A DNA stretch of 64,000 nucleotides, from positions 62,001-126,000 of the forward strand of contig JASHNW010000043.1 of the NCBI GenBank assembly GCA_030041435.1, read 5' to 3'. Source of the DNA: Acidobacteriaceae bacterium. Its GTDB lineage: Bacteria > Acidobacteriota > Terriglobia > Terriglobales > Acidobacteriaceae. The notes under the pieces are model-generated. The model was given only the letters and a program-made list of their open reading frames with translations. It was not told the DNA's origin and did no database searches. A program made the position numbers and the translations under genes. Position 1 is the stretch's first letter; each line of letters begins with the position of its first letter. Shown here one piece after another: positions 1-8,314 of the stretch.

Positions 1-282
1 CTGGTTCTCGACTGCTCCAAAGTCCTGCACATGGATCGCGCAACCATCCACCTGATTCTTTCCTGTCTGGAAGAGGCCATGAAGCGCAACGGTGACGTCA
101 AACTCGCTGCTGTCAGTCCAGACGCCATCGTGCCGCTGCATCTGTCCGGCGTCAGTCGCCTCTTTGAGATCCACGCCACGACAGCAGAAGCAATCCAGAG
201 TTATCGTCACCATTCCGCCGCTGCGTCCCCGCCTTCGTTTGCATCGGCCGAGCTCGAGAAGGCTGCAGAAAGCGTAGCGTGA
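1..282 (+). CDS. STAS-domain protein, 3' part (5' end outside window)
   Basis: The frame is open from base 1, so the start lies before the window; 93 residues are visible before TGA at 280-282. The sequence fits the second half of a STAS domain (anti-sigma-factor antagonist type): a hydrophobic strand LVLDCS, a helix, the strand VKLAAVSP, then the LSGVSRLFEI helix region. In family members the loop after the strand carries D-S-S/T-G, whose Ser or Thr is phosphorylated by an anti-sigma kinase. Here the corresponding segment reads MDRAT, so Thr is the only nearby candidate and the site is divergent. An internal ATG at 31 would cut the domain and is not the start. The partner anti-sigma factor is not in the window. 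Confidence 0.7.
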   Translation: MVLDCSKVLHMDRATIHLILSCLEEAMKRNGDVKLAAVSPDAIVPLHLSGVSRLFEIHATTAEAIQSYRHHSAAASPPSFASAELEKAAESVA

Positions 283-340
283 CGGTTCTCGGCTGTTCGA
301 GCCGCCACGACCCGGTAAGAAGCAAGTTCGGGGGTAAGCA

Positions 341-748
341 ATGAGAATCTCAATTTCCTGGGTCGAGCGGACGATCGCCTCTTCCCTTGCCATGCTGCTG
401 GTCGCTCCGCTCGGTCTGGCTGCGACAACTCCGCTGCCCTCAGCGCCGCTGCCTCAGGTCGACCAGGCGCAGTCCGCTCCGCAGAATAATTCTGCTGCTC
501 AGAGCACCCCGGCCGGCCAGCCTCAGGCCGCTCCGCAGCAAACACCCGCGCCCGTCGGCACCGCCGCCGCGCCCGATATCCGGCCCGCTGGGGTTGCCGT
601 CTCGCGGCCTGCCGGGGCCGCCATCGCTCCCGCCAAACAGCGGCGCGTTCGCATTTTCACAATCCGCGTTGCTCTGCTCGTGGGGGCAGGCATCGCTATT
701 GGTACCGTCGCGGCTGCCTCCATGGCCAGTCCCGCAAGGCCGCATTGA
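341..748 (+). CDS. Exported Pro/Ala-rich protein of unknown function
   Basis: The product has 135 residues. Residues about 10-28 form a hydrophobic signal segment ending in GLAA. A low-complexity Pro/Gln/Ala stretch follows (about 30-105), then a second hydrophobic segment near residues 108-128 (VALLVGAGIAIGTVAAAS) that would anchor the C-terminus. A good Shine-Dalgarno site (GGGGGTAA) precedes ATG 341. It lies between the STAS gene and the P-loop kinase on the same strand, 28 bp before the latter, so the three may be co-transcribed. No known domain was recognised. Composition suggests an envelope-spanning linker, but that is inference. Confidence 0.6.
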   Translation: MRISISWVERTIASSLAMLLVAPLGLAATTPLPSAPLPQVDQAQSAPQNNSAAQSTPAGQPQAAPQQTPAPVGTAAAPDIRPAGVAVSRPAGAAIAPAKQRRVRIFTIRVALLVGAGIAIGTVAAASMASPARPH

Positions 749-776
749 TTTTTGTCTTCGGTTCATCGAGAACACT

Positions 777-1511
777 ATGGGTTCAGATTCGGATTCAGGG
801 TCCCGGCCGGCCATCCTCATCAGCTTTTCGGGGATCGATGGCGCCGGCAAAAGCACACAAATTGACCATCTTTGCGCAACCCTCCGCGATGCCGGCCTGC
901 TCGTCAGCACCGTCGTCTTTTGGGACGATGTCGCCGCTCTCAAGCGCCTTCGCGAGGATACTGGCCACAGGATTTTCCGCGGCGATAAAGGCGTCGGAAC
1001 CCCCCAGGCGCCCATCCACCGCCGCGACAAGAATGTCCGCTCTCCGCTGATGACTCTGCTGCGCCTCGGCATGTACCTCCTCGACGCCCTCTCCCTGCGC
1101 CGCGTCTCCGCCTGCGCCCGTCGCTCCGGCGCCGACATCGTAATCTTCGATCGCTACATCTACGATGAGCTGGCCAATCTCAATTTGCGCAATCCCGCGG
1201 TGTGCCTCTGCCTGCGCGCTCTCATACCCCTGGTCGTGCATCCTCACATAAGCTTTATCCTCGATGCCGACCCAGCGCAGGCTCGCGCACGTAAGCCGGA
1301 ATATCCGATCGAGTTCCTGCACCTCAATCGCAATGCCTATCTCGCGCTCAGCAGCCTTGTCGGCGGCATCGTCGTCATTCCGCCCCTGCCCCTGCCCGAG
1401 GCAAAAGCCGAAGTTGTCCGGTCTGTCCTCGCCCGGCTCCCTCGGCACGATCTTGTCTCCGGCCCCAAAACGCGACTGGACGGGCCCGATGCCCGTCCAG
1501 TCGCCTTCTGA
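777..1511 (+). CDS. Thymidylate-kinase-like P-loop kinase
   Basis: Start ATG at 777 gives 244 residues, slightly longer than typical dTMP kinase. A Walker A motif GIDGAGKST lies at residues 19-27 and a DRY motif at 125-127 (IFDRYIYDE), the order found in thymidylate kinases, where the DR[YF] Arg contacts the phosphate donor or acceptor. The region between them is longer and more basic than in housekeeping Tmk, with RRDKNVRSPL around 82-91. The product may therefore be a paralogue acting on another nucleotide or small phosphorylated substrate. The last 12 codons overlap a perfect hairpin (1472-1504). It converges with the Ig-like gene ending at 1552. Fold confidence is high; substrate is unknown. 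Confidence 0.75.
   Translation: MGSDSDSGSRPAILISFSGIDGAGKSTQIDHLCATLRDAGLLVSTVVFWDDVAALKRLREDTGHRIFRGDKGVGTPQAPIHRRDKNVRSPLMTLLRLGMYLLDALSLRRVSACARRSGADIVIFDRYIYDELANLNLRNPAVCLCLRALIPLVVHPHISFILDADPAQARARKPEYPIEFLHLNRNAYLALSSLVGGIVVIPPLPLPEAKAEVVRSVLARLPRHDLVSGPKTRLDGPDARPVAF
1472..1504. terminator. 14-bp perfect stem-loop inside the kinase 3' end
   Basis: GCGACTGGACGGGC (1472-1485), loop CCGAT, and its exact complement (1491-1504). On the minus strand the stem is followed by GTTTTGG, resembling a short intrinsic-terminator tail for the convergent gene ending at 1552. On the plus strand no T run follows. The arms encode part of the kinase C-terminus, so the hairpin was either recruited into the ORF or extended it. 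Confidence 0.5.
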
Positions 1512-1551
1512 TCTTCTCCCCAGGCCAGCCCCTGCCGGCACCAGCCTCGTT

Positions 1552-2835
1552 CTACCAGTACGTCAGGCTGAAGTTGTCCACATACGTGCTGTATCCGTCC
1601 ATCTTGTAGTTCCCGTCCATCTGGTAGTTGACCGTCATCCCGTACCACCCCGCTGGCACCCCGAACGGAGCATACGTTTTGTCGATCGTGTAGGTCGTGC
1701 CGTTCAGGCTGATCGTCTGGTACAGCAAATCGTTGTTCGATTCCCTCTGCACCGTGATCGTCACATGGTTCCATGCGTTATTCACCAGTTTGCATGGATT
1801 CCCAGTCGATACCCATTTCGCTTCCACGTTGTCCCATATGTCCCAGTCTCCGGTGTCCAGATGGTCGCACTGCGTCCCCCACTCCATGCCCACGCTGTTC
1901 AGGTACATGTTCACGTCGAATTCCAGCGACTGCGTGATCGACGCATTCGTCACAAAAACCCACGCGTCGTAAGTGAAGTTGTGCAGTGTGGGTATCAGCG
2001 TGTGCGCCGTATCCGGCAGCAGCGTCGATCCCTGACCCATCACCGGGTTCGAGAACAGCCCGGCGGAATAGGCCTTCGTCCCGCCAATCCAGAATTGCGT
2101 CGCGTTGCCGGTCGTCGAAGGCGATGTGATGTGCTTTGTCATCGACACGCTCACGCCGCTGCACGGTGAGTCGCACACGGCCATCGTCGGAGGCATCTCG
2201 CCCCACTGGTTCCACCCCGTCGCCGCCTGAATGGCGCCGAGAACGTTGCTGCCTCCCTGCACGTTCACTGTAAGGGGCGCGGCCGATGTCCCCCCGCACC
2301 CGTCCCACTCTTGCACTACCGCGTGCTGCGTGCCTGTGCCCAGCGTCAGCTGCGTGTTCACGTTCGCTCCGCTCGTCAGGTACACGCGCTGGTTGTTCAC
2401 GTAGACCCCCATCGACGAGACGCCCTTCGCGCAGCTCGTCGTCGCCGTCGCCACAAAACTCGCCGGGTTGCTCACCGTGCTGTTGTTCGCCGGCGAGCTC
2501 ACATAAACCCCTGTCTGCGTGTTCACCGTGATCGTTCTTTCTGTTGTCGAGGCGCCCCCGCATTCGTCCCACTCTTCCACGACAGCAGTGTGCGTTCCTG
2601 CCCCCAGCGTGAGCGTGGTATTGAGGCTGGCGCCGTCGACTGCATATTTCCGCGCGTTGTCGATGTAAATGCCCATAGATGCCACGCCTTTCGAGCACGA
2701 CGTCGTGGCGCTGGCCACAAATTGAACGCTGGAGCCGACGGTCTCATCGTTACCCGGACTGGTAACAACGATCGTTGCAAATGCGGGTGCCGTCATCAGC
2801 ATTGCGATTGCTGCGGTGAAAATCACCTTCTTCAT
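1552..2835 (-). CDS. Secreted two-Ig-domain protein with lectin-like C-terminal domain (copy 1)
   Basis: ATG at 2835 gives 427 residues with a clear signal peptide (MKKVIFTAAIAMLMTAPAFA). Two tandem Ig-like modules follow (about 21-115 and 116-205). Each has the pattern SPxNxxTV, SF/QFVA(S/T)ATTSC, GVxSMGxYxDN/VNN, LTLGxGTxxAVV, then EWDxCGG; the Cys pair may form a disulphide. The remaining ~210 residues (WNQWGE to the terminal YVDNFSLTYW) look like a beta-rich carbohydrate-binding or concanavalin-like domain. No catalytic motif is visible. A longer frame extends to 3012 but would bury the signal peptide. It is a paralogue of the next gene upstream, in the same orientation. Probably surface or extracellular; ligand unknown. 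Confidence 0.75.
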   Translation of the reverse strand: MKKVIFTAAIAMLMTAPAFATIVVTSPGNDETVGSSVQFVASATTSCSKGVASMGIYIDNARKYAVDGASLNTTLTLGAGTHTAVVEEWDECGGASTTERTITVNTQTGVYVSSPANNSTVSNPASFVATATTSCAKGVSSMGVYVNNQRVYLTSGANVNTQLTLGTGTQHAVVQEWDGCGGTSAAPLTVNVQGGSNVLGAIQAATGWNQWGEMPPTMAVCDSPCSGVSVSMTKHITSPSTTGNATQFWIGGTKAYSAGLFSNPVMGQGSTLLPDTAHTLIPTLHNFTYDAWVFVTNASITQSLEFDVNMYLNSVGMEWGTQCDHLDTGDWDIWDNVEAKWVSTGNPCKLVNNAWNHVTITVQRESNNDLLYQTISLNGTTYTIDKTYAPFGVPAGWYGMTVNYQMDGNYKMDGYSTYVDNFSLTYW

Positions 2836-3625
2836 GAATTGCCTCAAATTTTGATTTCTGGCGCGTGCATGTCTGAGGTTTGCGTCAGGCTCCGCCCACG
2901 CTCTCGTGCTGTGGCAGAACCGCGAACTTGCCTTGCCGGGTGGGCTTGTCTGAACATGAAGGGGCGAGCGCCCCGCGTCAGCTCGACAACCTCTGTACGC
3001 GTACTTTTGCATCGTCCGAGGTTTTCACCTCAGACCGAGCTCGAACCTCGCTCAGGATGGATTTGCTGTGCGGGTCCTTGGTGCTGCTTCGTTCACCAGC
3101 ATGGCCGGCTGCCGCTCTGCGTCCACCGCTGGTCGACGTTCGCGCTCTGGGCAGAGTCTTTCAAAGAATAATGTCTAAAGGGATAATACACAGGCAACCA
3201 ATTTAGGCAATTACATTTGCAACCAAATTTTCAAAATATTTGTGCATATCGGGCAGCCTTTTGCCTGTTGTGCAAAAAATGCCCGCCGCGCCGGGGAGTT
3301 TGTCGCAGCCACTGGCGAGAATTACACGAATTTGCCCTTGTTTCTGCTTGCCGGCCTGCGCAATCTGAGGGCCCTGAACCGTGCGCCATGGCAGAATTTC
3401 GCCCCCCGCCTCCCAGCGAGGATCCTGATGGAGCCCAGATCGAGCCCTGATCGAGTCCCGCCCAACCCCGGCGTATTCCCGGCCCCATCCGTTCAGCTCC
3501 CGCCGCAATCGCGGCCCAGTCCGGGTCCAAATGCCTCTGCGGCATCCACACCCGGACCAGGTCGAGAGAATGCCAGGCTGCAGGCCCTGCACTGTCCGCC
3601 CCAGCCGCCTGCACCCAGCCGTCTC
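2836..3625. other. 790-bp spacer between the two Ig-like paralogues
   Basis: No convincing gene. It is the upstream region of the gene starting at 2835 and contains an A+T-rich island (about 3165-3270), unusual in this G+C-rich window, with a candidate promoter and two direct repeats (listed separately). The rest, 3300-3600, is ordinary G+C-rich sequence without recognised signals. Confidence 0.6.
3183..3210 (-). promoter_or_regulatory. Candidate sigma70-type promoter for the 2835 gene
   Basis: On the minus strand TTGCCT (complement of 3205-3210), 16 bp, then TATTAT (complement of 3183-3188). It lies in the A+T-rich island, with about 340 nt of leader before the start codon. Two direct repeats GCAACCAATTT (3194-3204) and GCAACCAAATTT (3219-3230), 25 bp apart, overlap and flank the -35 and could be activator or repressor sites. 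Prediction by eye only. Confidence 0.35.
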
Positions 3626-4906
3626 CTACCAGTACGTCAGCATCGTGTTGTCCAGATAGGCGTTGTACGCCTCCTGCTGGTAGTTCCCATCCATCTGGAA
3701 GTCGCACACCACGCCGTACCAGCTCGCTGGAACTGTGAACGGCGGATAGGTTTTGTTCAGCACCGCCGTCTTTCCGTTCAGCGTGATCGACTGGAAGATC
3801 AGGTTGTTATTGGCGTCCCGCTCCACCGCCACCGTCACCTGATTCCACGCATTGCTGATCGGATTGCACGCGACGCCCGTAGCCACCCAGCGTGCGTTTA
3901 CGTTGTCCCACACATCCCACTCGTTGCCGCCCGCCACCCGGCACTCGGTTCCAAACGTCATCCCAACTCCGTTCAGGAACATGTTGATGTCGAATTCAAG
4001 CGCCTGCGCTGCCGATACGTCCGCAACATAAACATCGGTGCTGTAAACGAAGTTATGCAGCGTCGGAATCAGCGTGTGGCTGCTGTCCGGCAGTCCCTGC
4101 GTCGAAGCCGTGCCGATCAGCTGGTTGTAGAACAGGACATCCGAATACGGCTTCGTCCCGCCAAGACTGAATTCTGCCGCATCCCCTGACAACGAGGGCG
4201 ACGTGATGCCCCGCGTCATCGACCATGTCTCGCCTGCGCAGGGGTACGGGCAATCCTCATCGAGTGGAGCTTCCTGTCCCACGCTTTGCCACGCATCCGT
4301 CTGCAGCTTCGTAAGCGAGGTTCCCGCCACATTCAGCTTTACCGCCGTCGCCGTGGCGCCCCCGCAATTGTCCCACTCCTCCACCACGGTGTTAGCCGTT
4401 CCTGGCGTCAGCGTCAGCTCGGTGTTCAGCTTCGCTCCGGCCACCTGATACACCAGTAGGTTGTTGACGTAGATCCCCATCGCGGCTACGCCCTGCGCGC
4501 AACTCGTCGTCGCGGTTGCCACATAACTGGTCAGCGGGCTCACCGTGGTGTTGTTGGCGGGCGAGGTCACCCAGACGCCGCTTTGCATGGCTACGTTAAT
4601 CGGCACTGCGGTACCGGTGGCGCCCCCGCAGTAGTCCCACTCCTGCACCACCGCGTTGTGTTTGCCCGGCGTCAGGGTCAGCGTGGTGTTCATGCTCGTT
4701 CCGTTCACCACATATTCCAGTTGATTGTCGATGTACACGCCCATGGACGCGACGCCTCGCGAACACGTGGTGCTATTCGCCGTGGCGACGAATTTCGCCG
4801 GCGAGCTGACGGTTTCTCCGTTATCCGGACTGCTCACGATAACGTTTGCGAATGCTGGCGCTGCAAGGAACACGAGCACAAGAAGGGTGGGCGAGGATAC
4901 TTTCAT
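3626..4906 (-). CDS. Secreted two-Ig-domain protein with lectin-like C-terminal domain (copy 2)
   Basis: 426 residues with signal peptide MKVSSPTLLVLVFLAAPAFA. Its architecture matches the 1552-2835 product: Ig-like module 1 (about 21-113), module 2 (114-205) with the same EWDxCGG ends, and a C-terminal domain ending DNTMLTYW. The two proteins align along their whole length, so this is a tandem duplication that has since diverged. The C-terminal part shares the landmarks SHTLIPTLHNF, LEFDINMFLNGVGM and WDVWDN. No enzyme motif is seen. A possible promoter lies at 5067-5096. Function is likely binding of sugar or another ligand outside the cell, inferred from fold only. Confidence 0.75.
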   Translation of the reverse strand: MKVSSPTLLVLVFLAAPAFANVIVSSPDNGETVSSPAKFVATANSTTCSRGVASMGVYIDNQLEYVVNGTSMNTTLTLTPGKHNAVVQEWDYCGGATGTAVPINVAMQSGVWVTSPANNTTVSPLTSYVATATTSCAQGVAAMGIYVNNLLVYQVAGAKLNTELTLTPGTANTVVEEWDNCGGATATAVKLNVAGTSLTKLQTDAWQSVGQEAPLDEDCPYPCAGETWSMTRGITSPSLSGDAAEFSLGGTKPYSDVLFYNQLIGTASTQGLPDSSHTLIPTLHNFVYSTDVYVADVSAAQALEFDINMFLNGVGMTFGTECRVAGGNEWDVWDNVNARWVATGVACNPISNAWNQVTVAVERDANNNLIFQSITLNGKTAVLNKTYPPFTVPASWYGVVCDFQMDGNYQQEAYNAYLDNTMLTYW

Positions 4907-5041
4907 CGGTCTGCACCTTGATCGATCTGCTCCGCGTGGATTCGCAGACCCCTGGCACAGTCTTCATGAGTGCAGCGTCGTACAACTGCAAACCCAGGCC
5001 GTCCTGCCCACGGGTTCTTGCTTGACGTGCTTGTCGGAGTG

Positions 5042-5080
5042 TTGATTCAGACGATAAGGGACAGTGGTAATAGCAGCAAT
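5042..5080 (+). repeat. Short dispersed repeat, copy 1
   Basis: TTGAT-4 nt-ACGATAAGGG followed by ACAGTGGTAATAGCAGCAAT. A close match is at 60339-60385, where eight extra bases separate the two halves. Confidence 0.45.
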
Positions 5081-5096
5081 AACACCAAAGGGTCAA
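5067..5096 (-). promoter_or_regulatory. Candidate promoter for the Ig-like gene starting at 4906
   Basis: Minus strand: TTGACC (complement of 5091-5096), 18 bp, TATTAC (complement of 5067-5072); leader about 160 nt. The -10 and the sequence just downstream coincide with the dispersed repeat at 5042-5080. Confidence 0.35.
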
Positions 5097-5305
5097 AACC
5101 CTTACGAAAGTAACCAATCGGATAAGCCTGGCAGATTCAACCCAGAACTCTCTTCTGGGCATTCTTCAACGGGACGAAATCGCCCGCCATGCCGGAGGCA
5201 CAGGGCTCTTTCACATTACCGGCGCGCGGACCAGGGTCACCCCGGTAACCGTCACGGCAGCATCGTCTGGATCGGAGGAAGATTCTGAGAAAGAAATCCG
5301 GGTCG

Positions 5306-6370
5306 CTACTGCCCACCTGCATGCGGCACCGCGCCACCCGGCGTTCCACCCGGAATCTGATTCATCGGCAGCTCCAGCGCGAACGCGGTCGCGTTGCCCG
5401 CATCGGCATACACCCACAACCCATGAAATGCTTCCCGCAGTCCCGGATGCATCGCCAGCATCCCGGTCATCAGTGTCACCACTTGCTGGCGCGCCGCCAC
5501 CGGGTCGCGCAGCTGCGCAGCCTGGGCCGGGCTCGGGTTGTAGTGAATCACAAAATCCAGCGGGCCAAGCTCCGCCGACGTATCCACCCGCGTGATCTCA
5601 AACGGCGAGCCATTGATCTCCACCGTCACCGGCTGCTCCGCCGGCAAATTCTGCGGATGTACCTGCTGCGCCTCGCGGTTCAGCCGATCCACGTTGGGGC
5701 TGGAGAGGAAGTCCGCCGGCTCCACCAGGAACGACGCGATCTGGTAGTAGAACCACGCCGGCCAATCCTGCTTTCTCTGCGCATACTGCCGCGCCTGGCT
5801 CCAGTACCAAACCCCGTTGCGTCCCCCCAGCATCAGCGGCCGCGAAAAAATTCCCGCCAGCTTCCACTGCCCGTCCGGAGTCTGCGCCAGAATCACCGAT
5901 ATTTGCTGCGGCTTCGGCACCCCCGTCGCGTGCACGATGGCCAGCGCATACTTTCCCGCCGGCAGCCCGGAAAAATTCAGCACCACCGTCATCGTCGAAC
6001 CCGGTGCGCTGCAGAAGAACTGGGCTGCCTGCGTTCCCGCCGCGGCCTGTGCCGCCTCGAACGCAAACAGCGCTTCCACCGTCAGTCCCGCCTGCTGGAT
6101 TTCCGGCTTCAATGCGTCCGCCGAATTCGCGATCCCGGCAAAATTCGCCGCAACCGACGGCAGCGTATCGTCGCGCAATCCCTGCACGTCCCCGTTCTGC
6201 ACGTCGCTCACCAGCATCCGTGCCGCGCGCGAAAAGTCGTCCCGCTGCGTGGCAGTCATCTGCGCCTGCGTGGTGCACGAATCCCCATAAGCTGCAGGAA
6301 TCGCCAGCCCTGCTGCCAGCGCCGCCAGCAACAACCGCGCGCAAAACCTCAGCTTCCGTTCTCTTTCCAT
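5306..6370 (-). CDS. Exported protein of unknown function
   Basis: 354 residues. A positively charged N-terminus (MERERKLRF) and hydrophobic stretch ending in AYGDS form a signal peptide of about 29 residues. Helical segments around 35-125 are Ala/Gln-rich, followed by a probable beta domain (SGLPAGKYALAIVHATG, ISVILAQTPDGQWKLAGIFSRPLM). A Trp/Tyr-rich helix segment follows (GVWYWSQARQYAQRKQDWPAWFYYQIA, about residues 191-217), and the tail is Pro/Gly-rich. A longer minus frame would start upstream of the signal peptide and is not preferred. It stands alone between the Ig-like genes and the divergent STN-like gene. No family was recognised. Confidence 0.65.
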   Translation of the reverse strand: MERERKLRFCARLLLAALAAGLAIPAAYGDSCTTQAQMTATQRDDFSRAARMLVSDVQNGDVQGLRDDTLPSVAANFAGIANSADALKPEIQQAGLTVEALFAFEAAQAAAGTQAAQFFCSAPGSTMTVVLNFSGLPAGKYALAIVHATGVPKPQQISVILAQTPDGQWKLAGIFSRPLMLGGRNGVWYWSQARQYAQRKQDWPAWFYYQIASFLVEPADFLSSPNVDRLNREAQQVHPQNLPAEQPVTVEINGSPFEITRVDTSAELGPLDFVIHYNPSPAQAAQLRDPVAARQQVVTLMTGMLAMHPGLREAFHGLWVYADAGNATAFALELPMNQIPGGTPGGAVPHAGGQ

Positions 6371-6565
6371 GAATTCCGTCGTTCTCCCATTGGCCGCTCC
6401 CCGCCACGCCGCCGCGAGGTCACATACAGAGATGCAGTTTCCCGGCCGAATGCTGGACCGGGTGAGCCGGTTTTGCCCTCCGCCTGGCGCTCCGCAACTT
6501 CTGCGGCAGCTATAAACTCCACAGCGCCGTTCGCCGCGGCAGCATCCATGTTGATAGTCTGGTAA

Positions 6566-7351
6566 TTGGAGGCTGCAGCCCGCCCCAGCCCCCTCGGGAG
6601 TTCCACCTTGTCTGCTGGCGCAGCGAAAATAACGCTCTTGGCCATCCGCCCCGGCATCGCGTGGATTCTCTGTTTAGCAACCGCCTGCGCGTGGGGCATG
6701 CAGTCTTCTCCCTCCAGCCAGCCTGCTCCCGGCCCCGTCCACACCCCCTCCGCCCAGCCTGCGGACCATCGCGGCGAGTCCCCCACCGCTCCAGCCGTTG
6801 CCACGCCCGGCCCGAGCGCGACTGCTCCCCCTGCCCCGTCCGCTCCCCCCGCGGTGCCGCCCAAAGTAAGCCTGGCTGACGGCAAGCTCACCGTTGACGC
6901 GAATAATTCCGACCTCAGCGCCATCCTGCAGGATGTCGCCCATGCCGGCGGCATGATCATCGATGGGCTGGGAAAGACAAACCGCGTCTTCGGCGTCTAC
7001 GGCCCTGGCGCTCCACGCGACATCATCGCCGAACTCCTTGCCGGCGCCGGCTACAACTTCGTCATGCTCGGCGGCGCCAACGGCGCCGTCCCCCGCGAGT
7101 TGGTCCTCACCGCGCAAAGCAGCGCCCCCCTCGCCAATCCGCCCGCCCCATCCTCCAACGACGACCAGTCCGACGACAGCGATTCGGCCTACCGCCGGCC
7201 TCCCGCTCCCGGTGCCATCCTTCACCCTCGGCCTCTGCAGCCCGACGACCCGCAGTCCCGCATGAAGCAGCGTCTGCAGAATTTGCACGAGATGCAGCAG
7301 CGGCTCCAGCAGCAGGACCAGCAGCAGCAGGACCAGGACAGTCCGCAATAA
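6566..7351 (+). CDS. Exported secretin N-domain (STN)-like protein
   Basis: TTG at 6566 gives 261 residues; no better upstream start exists because TAA sits at 6563-6565. The true start may be a later TTG inside the signal region. A hydrophobic segment (LAIRPGIAWILCLATACAWG, about 25-44) is the export signal, then a Pro-rich linker. Residues about 100-165 match the secretin/TonB short N-terminal fold (LTVDANNSDLSAILQDVAHAGG, ending YNFVMLGG), which in PilQ/GspD-type proteins lines the periplasmic vestibule. No secretin barrel follows. The C-terminus is a Gln-rich coil (MQQRLQQQDQQQQDQ). Role unknown; possibly a type IV pilus or type II secretion accessory protein. Confidence 0.6.
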   Translation: MEAAARPSPLGSSTLSAGAAKITLLAIRPGIAWILCLATACAWGMQSSPSSQPAPGPVHTPSAQPADHRGESPTAPAVATPGPSATAPPAPSAPPAVPPKVSLADGKLTVDANNSDLSAILQDVAHAGGMIIDGLGKTNRVFGVYGPGAPRDIIAELLAGAGYNFVMLGGANGAVPRELVLTAQSSAPLANPPAPSSNDDQSDDSDSAYRRPPAPGAILHPRPLQPDDPQSRMKQRLQNLHEMQQRLQQQDQQQQDQDSPQ

Positions 7352-7406
7352 CCGTTGTTGAAGCGGCCCGGATGCCTTCGCGCGCAGCGCCTCAGCCAGT
7401 CTGCCC

Positions 7407-8210
7407 CTACCGCGCCAGATGCCGCCGATAGATCTCTGCCAGCTCCCAGAAAGCGCGCAGGAAGTCTGTCGACCTGACCTTCGATCCCGCCACGTCTGTC
7501 CACACCGGCAGCGGAAATTCGTAAATTTCCTTCTCCAGCCGGCGCGTGTCGCTTTTTTGATTCTCCAGAAAACGAGCCAGAATCTCCACGTCGAAGATCC
7601 ACCGCGAGTGAAACGGCTTCGCCAGCACCTCTTCCAGCTCCGGCGTCACGCGAAACAGTTTCGCCCCGCATTGCGTGTCGTAGACCGGCAGCCGCAGCAG
7701 CAGCGAAACCACCGTCGCGAAGCAGCGTCCCAGATAGTGCCGCAGCGGCTGCCGCTCGATCGCCCGCCCCAGCAGCCGCACCCGCGCGCCAAACACCATG
7801 TTCAGCTCCGGCTTCGTGTCCAGCAGTTCCAGAAAATCGTCGATCTGCTCGATCGGCGTCGCCAAATCCGCATCCCAGAACCCCGTCACCTGTGCCTCTC
7901 CGTTCGCGATCGCCTGCAGCATCCCCCGGCGTACCGCTTCCGCCTTGCCTCGATTCGGCTGCTGATCGAGAACGCTTGCCCGGCCCGGCGCACGCGCGCA
8001 CAAATCCTCCAGCACCGAGAGCGTCGCATCCCGGCTTCCGTCGTTCACAAACAGCAGCCGTATGCGAGAGCTTTCCTCGTGGCGCAAAAACCGCTCGAAC
8101 ACATCCACGCGTAAGCGCGCCGCCTCGTTGTAGCAGGGAACCACAACGGTGCACGATTCGCCGGCCGCAAGCCGAGCTGCGTCGTTCAAAGCGCTTTTTG
8201 CCTCGGCCAT
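7407..8210 (-). CDS. Family 2 glycosyltransferase, dolichyl/polyprenyl-phosphate glucosyltransferase type
   Basis: 267 residues. GT-A landmarks in order: VVPCYNEAARL (about 23-33), FVNDGSRDAT (about 54-63), the DxD-like DADLATP (about 113-119) and a C-terminal region with QCGAKLFR and RWIFDVEIL. These features match ALG5/dolichyl-phosphate beta-glucosyltransferase-like enzymes, which move a sugar from a nucleotide donor to a polyprenyl phosphate at the inner face of the membrane. No transmembrane segment is evident, so membrane association would be peripheral. The gene faces the STN-like gene tail to tail. A TATACT box lies about 47 nt upstream of the start (8257-8262). Confidence 0.8.
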   Translation of the reverse strand: MAEAKSALNDAARLAAGESCTVVVPCYNEAARLRVDVFERFLRHEESSRIRLLFVNDGSRDATLSVLEDLCARAPGRASVLDQQPNRGKAEAVRRGMLQAIANGEAQVTGFWDADLATPIEQIDDFLELLDTKPELNMVFGARVRLLGRAIERQPLRHYLGRCFATVVSLLLRLPVYDTQCGAKLFRVTPELEEVLAKPFHSRWIFDVEILARFLENQKSDTRRLEKEIYEFPLPVWTDVAGSKVRSTDFLRAFWELAEIYRRHLAR

Positions 8211-8256
8211 CGTGCCTGCAATCGCTCCACAGTTAGCTGTCTGTTACAGATTCATC

Positions 8257-8262
8257 AGTATA
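8257..8262 (-). promoter_or_regulatory. Candidate -10 box for the GT2 gene
   Basis: TATACT on the minus strand, 46 nt before ATG 8210; no convincing -35 at 16-18 bp. Confidence 0.3.
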
Positions 8263-8314
8263 GTCCGCTGTTGCCCGCCTCCTCCCGCCCTCCGCAGAAC
8301 ACCATCACCGCCTC

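Larger units (their letters stand above)
4907..5305. other. 399-bp upstream region without a gene
   Basis: No supported ORF. It holds a candidate minus-strand promoter (5067-5096) and the first copy of a short dispersed repeat (5042-5080) that reappears at 60339-60385. Confidence 0.5.

Noticed and set aside
4821-5162. 113-residue minus-strand frame over the start of Ig-like copy 2
   Set aside because: Different frame from the signal peptide and lacks protein-like composition.
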